Origin: Blastomyces gilchristii SLH14081
Taxonomy: Eukaryota > Ascomycota > Eurotiomycetes > Onygenales > Ajellomycetaceae
DNA: 64,000 nucleotides
NCBI RefSeq assembly: GCF_000003855.2
Contig: NW_003101666.1
Span: 93,934 to 157,933 of the forward strand
Direction: 5' to 3'
In this document: one piece after another, positions 34,574 through 44,957 of the stretch
How positions within the stretch are numbered: the stretch's first letter is position 1
Layout of the letters: each line of letters begins with the position of its first letter
Notes under the pieces: generated by a model
The model's database searches: none
The model's input: the letters and a program-made list of their open reading frames with translations, nothing else
What the model was told of the DNA's origin: nothing
Translations under genes and position numbers: made by a program

Positions 34574-35212
34574 ATGTCGCGCGTCACCATCGCCAACCTA
34601 CCCCGGATGAGCCGCGATACCCTCGCGGCCATGCTACTCACGCCTACCAACGCCAATACACTCGCGATAGTAGATGTACGGGATTCAGGTAAGAGCTGTT
34701 TCCATTCCTAGTTTTTGCCCTATCTTTTCTTCTTTTGTATGGGCGTAGAAGCATATTGCGCAACAGAAAGGAATAATCCTCCTTAGTTTACCCCGCGGAT
34801 ACCCATACCCCTCTCCAAACAACCCCCCCCACCTTTCTTTTTTTAAAGCTCACAGCACAACCGACAACCGTTCCACCCTACTGACTCTAATGTCATTGCT
34901 ATAGATCACGTCGGCGGCCACATCTTCACTTCGACCTGGCAGCCGAGCGCGACTCTCGGCCGGCACATGCCGGAGCTCATCAACTCGCTACGCGACAAGG
35001 AGAAAGTCGTCTTCCACTGCGCGCTGAGCCAAGAGCGCGGTCCCTCTGCGGCACTCAAATACATACGAGAACGAGAACAAGTACTGGGGAAGGAAGAGAG
35101 TGCTAAGCAGACCGTGTTTGTTTTAGATGGGGGCTTTGTCCGGTGGCAGGAAAAGTATGGGGAGGATCAACGGCTGACGCAGGGGTATGTTAAGGATATT
35201 TGGGAGGATTGA
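34574..35212 (+). CDS. Small rhodanese/Cdc25-type phosphatase or arsenate reductase
   Basis: Single rhodanese-fold catalytic domain related to Ych1/Ibp1 (Cdc25-like phosphatases) and Acr2 arsenate reductases. Exons are 34574-34688 and 34905-35212 (140 aa); the 216-nt intron is the longest in this part of the window. The fold shows as LAIVDVRDSG (first strand and loop), DHVGGHI, then VVFHCALSQERGPSAA. The active-site loop is HCX5R, with Cys77 and Arg83 in CALSQER. FVLDGGFVRW closes the domain. The CX5R loop is the long (seven-residue) type of phosphatases and arsenate reductases, not the six-residue loop of sulfurtransferases. Substrate (phosphoprotein or arsenate) cannot be told from sequence alone. 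Confidence 0.88.
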
Positions 35213-35880
35213 GGGGCCCTACACTAGAGGGAGGATGTTGTATTTTTTTATTTTTATTTTTATTATTTTTAATTATTTTTAATTATTATTTTTAATTTTT
35301 TACGCGATATACAACTGTTATGCGACGTTTTAATATTTGGTTTCGTTTACACCCGCCTGGAGGCTCGCGATGCGAATCGTCAACTGCGGAACTTCGGCCA
35401 CGATAGGCACTGGACGATGATCAATGGTTTAAAAAAAAGAATAAACGCGGAAGAAGACTACCTTCATTTCTAGCCCGCACAGGTTTGCCAAAACATCTTC
35501 ATTCCTTAGTATACGTCCCTAACAGCGATTATTCGAAGACTGGGTTGAAATAGTATTAACCGGCGGCCAAGACAAGCTCGACATGAGCCATTCCAACAAC
35601 GGATGCTGTTTCTTCCTCCAATCATTCTATAGAGAACTTCGTGGCTTCCTATACAACAAGCTCTGATAGATGATAGGATCTTTGAAAATACAAGATTTCT
35701 CATGATAATTGGAATTGGTTAGTTATTCCAGCATGAGGGAAATACTCAATACGATACCCATCTTTGCCGCCCCTATTCGTCCAAAAACCCAGAGATCCAG
35801 CATTAAAATACATCAAGGATATATAATACATACGAAATTACATATATAAATACAAACCAAACCCTCCAAAAAGGTTTACC
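35213..35880. other. Convergent intergenic region
   Basis: Between the phosphatase and NDUFAF7 3' ends. T/A-rich repeats of TTTTTA type at 35245-35300 probably belong to 3'-end formation. No gene seen. Confidence 0.6.
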
Positions 35881-37703
35881 TTACCCTAAAACACTCCCTC
35901 CGAACCCAACAGGCCTCCGCTTCCCCCCACTCTCTGGCACAATAGCCAAAGCCTTATATAGTCTCCCCATGCCCCCCCCCCCTCTCTCCACCAAGCGCTT
36001 CCACCCACTCTCAATCCGCTTCCTCTTCTCCTCATCGCCCTCCCCTTCCACCTTCTTCAGCAACTGTGCCGCCCTCTCCGAAATCCCCAAGGCTTCTAAA
36101 AACGCCCCTTGTTCCGTCGGCCCATACACCTCCACGCCGGGACTAGCATCAATCGCCGCCTCCGCCAGCGCCGTGAAATCCACATCGGCGCTAACGTCAA
36201 CCTGGCCGGGAGCGGCAAAGGGGGAAACGAGCTGATGTTTCCGGATGCCGCGGAGGGAGTTTATGGGAATTGTAGAGGTGGTGCCGTAGTCGAGGATAAG
36301 AGCGGCGCCGGAAGGGACTTTATTCTTCTTCGCGTCCGTGGCCGCTGGGGAGGATGGGGAGGTAAACGCACCTCCTATCCGCTTTGCGATGTCTTGGACG
36401 CACGTTTGGCTTTCCGGGCTGATCTCGATTGTGGACCCTGGAGTTGATTTTAGGGCCTTGTACCGGGGCGACATTTCGGGGAGGATGAGGGAGGACGGTG
36501 TGGATGCCTTGGCGAGTGAAAGGCGGAATTCGGGCTCCTTGCTGCTTTTCACTTCTGGCGTTTCTGGGTTGGGCGAGACAACGAGTTCTCTCCATTGGGT
36601 GGTAGTGGAGGAAGAGGGAGCGGACGATTGGTGGAGAGTGATAGGACCAGTGGGCGAGTTAATGGTCTGGGGCTGAGATGGTACTTCTACAGATTGGAAG
36701 GCGTGTATGGGTAGGGCGTCGAAGAATTCGTGGGCGAAAATGAAGGGGGTTTTATCGGGTTCTAGATGTATGATAGGCGAGAGGAATAATCAATTATGCT
36801 CACAAACATCTATAGATATGCCATGGGGTCGAGCAGGAAATATATACTTACCATCTGGGAGGAAACTGATATGCTCTGCCCAAACAATCGGGACACCCAG
36901 ATGTATACTCTTGCTCTTATACCCAGCCTCAACCTCCTCCATAGGTGCATCTCCGCAGAGTAATTTCCGCTGAACCTCCCGCAGCACCGGGCTGGCTTCT
37001 ACCAGATAAACAGCCTCAATCGTAGACGCAAAGCTCTTGAAATTTCGAAAGCACTGCCATGGACATCACCCCAAGTCATTAGCAATCGCCCACATCCCAA
37101 ACTACCCAAAATGCCATTAGAGAAAAAGTCAAAAATGAAAACTCACCCTTAACATATCCCCCATAAGTGTCCCCTTGCCCGGTCCAAACTCAATTATCTG
37201 CACCCCACCACTCTTCCTCCCCTGTCCCATCCACTCCGCAACGGTCCAAATACCCAACAGCTCGCCAAAAATTTGAGAAATCTCCGGTGACGTCACGAAA
37301 TCCCCCTTGGTGCCAAAAAGCTCAGTATCCTCAGCCTCCTGGCCGCGAGAGGTGTAATATCCGCCATCGGGGGAGGTGAGGCATTGGCGCATGTACGCTG
37401 CGATGGATACTGGGCCGGTGACCTGTGGGATTCAAGCTCGTTTAGCAGAAGATCAATTCATTCTCATCTCTTTTCTTTGTTATTAAAGAAATATCGGATA
37501 GGATTATGGGAAGAGATACGTACGCTTATAGCTTCACCAAGCGATTTTGCCAGTGGCGTTGACCATTGTCGTGGAGTCGTCGAGCTCGGGACGGCGGTGG
37601 AGGACCATCGCACAGGAACTGTCGCATTGGAAGCAGCCAACTGATGAAACCGGCCAACCTTTGGTAGGCGCGTTAAGAGCAGGAGAGCGGATCCATTGCT
37701 CAT
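35881..37703 (-). CDS. NDUFAF7: NDUFAF7-type mitochondrial protein arginine methyltransferase
   Basis: SAM-dependent methyltransferase that dimethylates an arginine of a complex I core subunit early in complex I assembly. Exons are 37703-37524, 37422-37147, 37053-36852 and 36761-35881 (512 aa), all in frame. Residues 1-45 look like a mitochondrial presequence (Arg/Ser-rich, VRWSSTAVP). The DUF185/Mid A core follows: GPVSIAAYMRQCLTSPDGGY, FGTKGDFVTSPEISQIFGE, then the SAM loop IIEFGPGKGTLMGDML, YLVEASPVLRE, FIFAHEFFDALPIHAFQ, WRELVV, LILDYGT, and a C-terminal GPTEQGAFLEALGI block. These are the family's conserved elements in order. An insert rich in Ser/Thr/Pro near residues 255-275 is typical of fungal versions. 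A complex I partner implies the organism retains complex I. Confidence 0.92.
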
Positions 37704-38386
37704 TTTTGAACGAGCCCCGTGGCTTTCCTGTAGGCGGATGTATGTGTAATTTCCGCGCGGAGGCTTTTGGAGGAGAGGAATTTGTGTTTGGAGTTCGCAG
37801 TTCGGAGACCGAGAAATATGCGGCTTGGGTCCCGCTAGATTCGCCCGCTCGCAATTTTAGTCGCGCATCGCGAAGCACGGAAACCAGGATCAAATACTTT
37901 TTATAATACTTACTATGATTTCAATTTCATTGATTTGGATTGTAAACTATAATGTTCCTTCTTCGCCCATCCACGACTAGGGGATCCGCCAATGTAAGGA
38001 ATAAAAATAAAAATATAAAAATCCAAGAGGACAAAAGAGGTTCACGCATAGTAACCCCATGAATTCATTATACAATACAATGAAATTTCAGTTTACAAAA
38101 TAGAAAATCTACCTGACAAGCCCCTTCTCCTTTCTGATATGCTAAAGTAATCAAACCTGAAGCCGGTAACTATATGCGCCCATTACCAAACCAAAAAAAG
38201 GGGGGAAATAATTAAAAATATATAGACTTATTCGTAAATTTCGCGCCCCATATACTTTTTATCCTCCAAATTCCATGACGGCTCCATAGCCCCGGTCTCG
38301 TTAGTTCCATGACGTAATGTTAAAACAGGCATATACCATGATCGCCAAACACAAGGAGTTATTGAAAAACTGATCATAAACAGCTA
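37704..38386. other. Intergenic region between NDUFAF7 and the RRM gene
   Basis: Promoter side of NDUFAF7 and 3' side of the RRM gene. AT-rich at 37990-38230. Some open frames overlap on both strands at 37700-37900 but have no recognisable product. Confidence 0.55.
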
Positions 38387-39597
38387 CTATCTCCCGCGTC
38401 TCCCATGGTAGTGTGAGTCGTGGCTCGGTTCATCTATAACCATTTGATCACTGTAGAGTCCCGTATCACGGCCATTTCCCATGCTTCGATCCCTCCCTGA
38501 TCCACTACCTCCTCGCTGATCTCTACTTCCACGACCGACTCCGGCGTGCTGTTGCTGCTGAGATCGATCATCGAAGCCGTAACGGCCGTCTTGTACCTGG
38601 GGGTCAGCGCGTCGTTGCTCGCGGCGCTCACGGTCCGCTTGTTCGCGGAGGCTATCGAAAGTGGGCTGTGACCGATGGTGGCGTAGTCTGCCTGTATTCG
38701 TTTCGGCGGGTATTTGTGGAGGGGGTTGCAGTCCTGGTTTTATCCGGACATGGAGGATCCTTCCATCCGCCTTGAAGTTGTGTTAGTTTGTCTGGAGTAG
38801 CTAAACCAACACCAGATATGGAGTAAAGTGACATGCGCTATACCTTTTGATTATTGAATCGTGCAACTACGCTCTCAGCACCACTCCCTTCCTCAAAAGT
38901 CATCTCAGCTGTCACTTCCGGGTGCGTAGACACAATCCTGCAGCCCAGAATTGCACCTCCTACTGGTTCGAGTGCGGACACGATATCTGCAGCGGTGGTG
39001 CCGGGCGCAAAGTTACTTCCCAGCACGACGCAAGGTCCCGACACGCTTCCTTTGCTGAATCCTGGTCCCCGATCCGTGATGGTCGTTTGGCCGCTGTTTT
39101 GTGTAATGAGATCGGAGAACTTGCGGTTCTTTCTGGCGGGACGAGTCGGCACAGCCGGTTTTCTCGTCGCTACCGGCGCAGCTGATCTCTGGGTATCTTA
39201 TTAGCTACTTGGGGTTGTCGAGCCTAGGTTCTAACGTCTAATAAAAAGAAAGGAGTACCTTTCCAATGCCCACTCTACTTGCAAGGCTGCCAGGTACTAC
39301 AGACACTCTGTTGGCCAACGCGCCTGCGCCTGAACCTGACCCTGGCCCCGAACCTGGTGCGCTGGAACGCCTTTTAGCCTCGAAGAATTTATCCGTCAAA
39401 GCTTGCTTCTTACGTCGCGTGCGGGCTAGAGGTTTTCAAAAAAAAGAAAGAAAGAAAGGCGTTAGTTTTTGAATATATTCTCTACTCCAAAACAAAAGAA
39501 GACGAATAGACAAAGGGCAGGTGTTGGCAAGAGCTTTCCATAACTTACCAGCCTGGATAATCTCGTCGAATGAGACAGCTTCCTTGGCTGCGGCCAT
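38387..39597 (-). CDS. RRM RNA-binding protein with RGG-like tail (ALYREF/Yra1-like architecture)
   Basis: Probable nuclear RNA-binding protein. Exons are 39597-39549, 39425-39259, 39188-38844 and 38770-38387 (314 aa), in frame throughout. The N-terminus MAAAKEAVSFDEIIQAARTR contains FDEIIQ, similar to the short UAP56-binding motif of mRNA-export adaptors. A Gly/Ser/Pro linker and a basic stretch (RPARKNRKF) lead to an RRM-like fold at about residues 115-200: CVVLGSNFAPGTTAADI, ALEPVGGAILGCRIV, AEMTFEEGSGAESVVARFNN, ADGRILHVRI. The tail is rich in Arg, Gly, Gln and Asp (GVGRGSRDQRGGSGSGRDR) and ends GRRGR. The RNP1 motif is weak. The link to mRNA export is inferred from architecture; family-level identity is moderate. 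Confidence 0.75.
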
Positions 39598-39960
39598 GGT
39601 TGCGGAGTATTAGTTTTTCTCTGAAACTGGATTTCTGCTATGAAATTAGGGCAGGGTTGGGTTGATCGAGAGAAGTGGACTAGTTAGTGATTGTATTTCT
39701 AGCAGATGAATTGCTAGCTTGTTCGTAGGGATGATAGATGTGATATGCTGTGGCCAAAAGGGGTAAAACTTCATGGCGGCTAAGCCTGCGGGCGCTAAAC
39801 CGTGTTTGGCTAGTGGATTGTTCCAACAAAGCGCGTCGAAAGTATTTTAGAGGAACAGGCGTTTCTGATTCTCATTGTCAGATATGTCAAACAAGGCCAT
39901 GAATGAGAGTAATACACCAACGCCACTATATATAACCCGAGATATATAAGGGGCTGTCTG
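39598..39960. other. RRM gene promoter region
   Basis: About 360 bp upstream of the RRM gene start. No motif beyond AT-rich stretches was recognised. Confidence 0.5.
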
Positions 39961-40275
39961 CTATTCTCTGGCATCCCATAGGAACTTGGAGTGATATGTA
40001 GTGCCACGCCTAGGTACCTCCTGGTGCATACCAATTTGTACTTGTCGCGAGGTAGCTCCAGCACACAGACAATAGCCCCCTGGAAACTTTCTCTTCTTTC
40101 CTAATCGAGCATGTCCTGCTCGTCGTTCTGGCCTCGGATTTTGAGCCTCATCCAACGGTGCTTCATCTTCTTCGTTGTCTTCCTCTTCGTCTTCTTCATC
40201 ATCTCTTTCGCGTCGTTCTCGCTCTGGTCTTTGTATCTCTTCATCCAGGAATCTCCACGAGTTCTCTGACTCCAT
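39961..40275 (-). CDS. Doubtful small acidic protein
   Basis: Open frame of 104 aa from an ATG (MESENSWRFLDEEIQ). The first half is highly charged, with runs of Glu/Asp around residues 25-45, then a basic patch (ARLGKKRKFPGG). The C-terminal third has mixed composition without a fold signature. It lies 230 bp from the divergent gene at 40505. There is no family recognition, and low-complexity acidic frames arise by chance, so it is included only as a possibility. Confidence 0.25.
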   Translation of the reverse strand: MESENSWRFLDEEIQRPERERRERDDEEDEEEDNEEDEAPLDEAQNPRPERRAGHARLGKKRKFPGGYCLCAGATSRQVQIGMHQEVPRRGTTYHSKFLWDARE

Positions 40276-40504
40276 TCCTACTGTTCTATTTCTCCTAATA
40301 CCCAAAACTATAAGAACCTGTAGGTATTCAACTACCTGAATACTGCTTTCGGTATCTATCTAGCTATATCATCCTTGTTATTCCCTATTTCTATCCCTTC
40401 GGATTCGCCAGTGCACGAGCAAGTGGCCGTTCAGCTGGCCTATTTTCCTGCTCACCCAGTTTTACCCTATATAAATACCCTATATAAAAGGGGGGCTAGT
40501 TTCG

Positions 40505-42839
40505 ATGGCTTCCATTTGGAGGCGAATGACTTCCAGTCCTGATTGCCGACTTGATGAAGACGCGTCTAAGACGCAGTCCTCACTGAGGTCGCGACGTGTA
40601 AAGAAAGACCTCCATCGACGTCGAAGCCTGGCTGGTCTCTTTACTACCTCGCCTCCGTCCAAAGAGCCGTAAGTTCCCTCTAGACATCACCTCGATGTCT
40701 CTGTTTCTGATGTCCAGTCGGCCTCATAGGGACCAAAATATAACAACTATTACATGCGAAGAGAGAATCCATTATCCGCTGTACAACCCTCGCGATCCTA
40801 GACATAACATAGACGCTCTTGCCTGTGATTGTAAGGACAAGGGATTCTGGACTACCTACGGCCGATCTATAAGATCACGCTTTCAAGGTTCCGCTAAGTC
40901 CGGAACAGTATCTCCAAGTATCCAGCAACGGAACTCTCGTCGGAGCATCCGATCTAGCTTCGTGTCCTTTACTAGCTCGTCACGACTCATGAAACGCTTC
41001 TCCCGCTCGGAAACGCCTTCCAAACCTCCTTTGAGCTCAATTTGGGAGCCCCAAAGCGCGAGTCAGGAGGTAGCATGCAAGCTCCTGCCTGATAAGATTG
41101 ACGACTCCCAACTTTCGGGTTTCCATGAAGCCTTGGGCGCCCCGCGGCAATATCTTTTGCCGTCACTTCCATCAATGTCATCAGGCTTAATGTCCCCATT
41201 GGAATTGGAAGCCTGTACTGCCGGAGCGCATACGGAGCAGGAAACATCCTACCCTCAAAATTATGGATCTGGACCCCAAACATTCAGTCGGCCACTCCAG
41301 CCGTTTCATATTCTGCGGAACGCAGTGTCTTCCATGTCCAGTGGCCAGTCAGCAGTCCAGGCACACCCAAAATATGCCAATATCTCAAATAACAGTGAGC
41401 TTTTAGTAGCACGCATCTTTTAACCCCAAGATGAAGATTAACTCCTAACAGGGTTTATTGTAGGATCCGAAATGGCCAGCTCACCAATACCCATCACGTC
41501 GAAGCGCCCGCCGCTTAACCACCAGCAAGCTCGCATGGTAAAGGCAAGAGATGGTGCAAACATGTCAACTTTGTTGAGTAAACAGATGCATTCGCACTCA
41601 TCTACACTTGATGACAAAAAGAATAATGAGAGCCAAATATCAAAAATTTTATCTAACGGTGCAAAACCTGAGTCGCTTCTTAACCTTGGTGAGCAGTGGC
41701 TAGAAACTCGAATGCAACCACTCCGCGAAGTCAGCCCCGGAATCTCACAACCCAGCACTGCCACCGATTCTGAATTTGGAGTAGAAATGCACCGCACCTC
41801 CGGCCCGCATTATTATGCTTCTACCACGGAGAGTGACGCGGTTCTTAGCTCCTGGCTTTCTTCATTGTCTAGTATTTCTCATCCACGCGATAATACTGAT
41901 ATTTCTGGAAGCACCCTGTGTCGCTCCCCGCCTTCTTCGACAAGGCACCCAAGCCGCGCTGGGCAGGCTGGACTTGTTCAAGGACTTTCAGGATCGAAAA
42001 CGAGGCATTGCAGTGAACCCTTGATTCGCGATAAGGCTGCCACGAACAAACGTGAAGAAACGCCCTCTAAATCTAACTCTCTGCGGCCCGAAGTATCCAC
42101 TGAATCTATGGGACAGGAAAACCCTGATAATCCCAACTCTGTAAGAAATATTCATCTAGAGGTTGGCAGGCCTTTTGAGGTGCCGAATGCTCCCGTTAAC
42201 CTACATATGAAGTCAGAAGAAAATTCAAACCCGGTATCAAATTCGTTCAGAGACAACGGTGATCTTAAAACCGCATTTACTAAAGGAGACTTCTGGTCTG
42301 GTTCGATTGATTCACGAATTAGAAATGGCGACCTCAAACAACTTCCCAATGAAAATAGGCCGGATTCCCCAGTCCTAGATGGGCACGACACAGATGGTCA
42401 TGGTGAAGTTCAGTTTGCCACAGAATGCCCGATCATGCCAGTTACTCACCCAAAGGAAACTAGAGCTCCTAGTTATAGTGGAAATACACGACCACCACAA
42501 AGCGTTTCTCAAGATGCTCCAAATAGGAAAATAATCTCCACCTGCAAAACATCTTGCATCCCTTGCGCAAAGACTCCAACAGATTGCGGCACTACACCCA
42601 TGGAGAGAAGGGAAAGTCAAGTTGCCGATGATAGGGGTTCCAAGTCCTCTTGTACTCGCAAAAATGGATCGAGCAGTGGCTCCGGCTCCGGCTCTGGTGA
42701 TTCAGGCCAAAGTGACCCATTAACCAATAGTACGGCCGGGACCAGCGTTGTTGATTTTACAAGTGATCAGAACTTGACTGCAAAGAGAAACGAGGATCAA
42801 CGCACCGCGAGTCCAATGGGCATCAAGGCTCTAGCATAA
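40505..42839 (+). CDS. Serine-rich protein of unknown function
   Basis: Three exons, 40505-40668, 40718-41394 and 41464-42839, give 738 aa with matching phases; donors are GTAAGT and GTGAGC, acceptors CAG and TAG. Opens MASIWRRMTSSPDCRLDEDA and has a basic stretch (RSRRVKKDLHRRRSLAGLF) near residues 30-48, a possible nuclear or membrane-surface signal. Exon 2 carries a Cys pair (ALACDCKDKGFW) and a basic Ser/Arg segment (RRSIRSSFVSFTSSSRLMKR). The rest is disordered, Ser/Pro/Asn-rich, with a (GS)n run near the C-terminus. No domain is recognised. The consistent splice signals and long frame support a real, probably lineage-restricted gene. A signalling or scaffold role would be a guess. Confidence 0.7.
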
Positions 42840-44957
42840 AAAGTCGATGATGGGATAATATTTAAAAATCGATGGTTACAGGTGCTATGGCTGGGAAATC
42901 TTCCAGGTTTTGAGCCACAGAGGGATATTTGTGCAAAGATATATCTCATCATGCTCTGCTTTTTCTGCACCACAGGTAATAGAAACGGGCAAATCCTCTA
43001 CCGTACATCTTCTATTCGTTTCTTTTCTCTCGCGTTTTCGCTTTCCATTTCCATTTTCTTCTCTTTTTCGCCCCCATCACCGCTAGCTATGCACGCATAT
43101 CGACGTGTCATCGAGTAACTAATTCTTTTCACGAAACTGTATTTTCTGCCACTGATATCCCCTTCTTTCTAATGCCGCTGAGATCCTCGTGGCCTCATGT
43201 CCTCGTTACTTATATATACTTCCTTCCCTATACTTAACATTGATGTTTCAAAGTAGTTAATTCCCCGAATGGGCAAGCGAGCGAGCCAACAAGGGGAACA
43301 GCTGAGCGAAATGTTACTCAGGGGGGCGAGCATAATTCTAAACAGCTACGACCCAGGCTCTGTATGATTATGATGATGATGATGATGCCTGGGGGTCTCT
43401 ATCCTCTGTTTGGCCGTCTGTATATGTGTACGTATGCATGCTCGCGAGGTAAATGTGATACCAGTTGATATTTGTTAGACAACGCAATATAACGCAATAT
43501 AATTAATTTTCATGTACTGTACTTCATGCCTTTGTATGCATAGTATATGAGACCGTCGCCTTTCGTGTTGTGTAGTAGATTTGGATTAACCCATGTAGTT
43601 CCAACTTCATTCTTACCACCTTTCGAAGAAGAAGAGAAAAAGAAAAACAGCTAAACAGCATAAAATTAATTAAAATGAACCCCGAACTTAAGCTGACTAG
43701 TAGTAGTAGTGATGGTGGTGGTGGTAGTGGTAGTAGTTTACTTGAGCTAGTTAGACATGATTGAGAAGGAAAAGGGAGGTGGGAAAATCAATACTTGATA
43801 AAAAATGAGGAGAGGAGGATGAGATGGAAGAAAGAAGAGAGAAAATATAAAGAAAAAAAAAAATTTTTGAACACACATATATGGCATGGAAAAACGGAGA
43901 TGGACGTTAGAGAATAAGCGGGGAAAAGAGAAGAAAAAAAAAAAAGTCATGGAATTTACGGAAATGAGTAGGACGCGGAGACAGACAGGTTTGTAAGACG
44001 CACGCACAGACGCAGATAGACACACACACATGATGAATAAAAAGAAGTTATGTATTTTAATCAATCATTCAATCGGTCAATCGGTCGATTCAAGACGAAG
44101 AGGGAAGAAGGGCGAGAAAAGGAGACAAAGCAACAAAAGCAAAAGAATCACCGTGCAAATGCATAGCAGGCAGTCAGCAAAAAAGCACGTGAAAAGGAAT
44201 AGAAGAAGTGCAACATGATTAATTAAGAAAGAAGAAAAGTCAAAAACAAAAAAAAGTTTGAATAGAATAATATGAAAGCATGGTCTTTTAGGGGCAAAGA
44301 AGAAAAAAAAAAGAAGAAAAAGAGTAACGGAACAGACAGGAAAAAATCGGGAAAATTATAAATGAGATAAAATAAAGCACACAACCTTCCGGGTATTCTT
44401 TCTTTTCTCCTCTCCTTCTCTTTTTCCAGCATCCAAGAAGAAACATAGAAAAAGGAAAAGGAGAACATGGGCCTTCTTTCCTGACTTTTTCATTTCCCCT
44501 AAATCTGTTCACCACCAAATGATTTTGAACTTTTATATAGCGATTTTGGTAAAAAAGAGATTGGGAAATAAAAAAAAAAGTAAAAGAAGAAAGCAAAACA
44601 AGCGAGATTTCTTCCTCATTTTCTCTTTCATACTGTCTCTTTTTTACCCCTTCTCTCTATATTTCATCCCATGGGAGTTCCGGTTATTCCGATTCTCAGC
44701 TTTTGTTTTCCATGTCTTTCCCAAAATAAATAATATACCACGCCCTGAACGGATTTCCTTTCCTTTCCTTTTTTTTTAGTGAAACCGGCAAAGTATTACA
44801 AGGTTGTATCGTCTATAAATTGGTTTTTGAAGGTGTTTGAGAGAAGCCGGCGGGGTATTATTATGGACTGAAAGAAATTGGCTTCCCCGAAGAAGGGATG
44901 GAGAGTTGACGAATAGGGGAGTGGGTTCGAATATACACCTTAATTTATAAAAATAAT
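42840..44957. other. 2.1-kb convergent intergenic region
   Basis: Between the 3' ends of the Ser-rich gene and eIF4G. Contains an ATG trinucleotide run (43369-43387), a TAG/TGG trinucleotide stretch (43696-43739) and long A/G-rich tracts (43800-43950 and 44080-44360). Open frames on the minus strand here are Phe/Ser/Leu-rich translations of these purine tracts, not genes. Confidence 0.6.

Noticed and set aside
43747..44779. Several Phe/Ser/Lys-rich open frames downstream of eIF4G
   Set aside because: All derive from purine- or pyrimidine-rich low-complexity DNA in the convergent 3' region.
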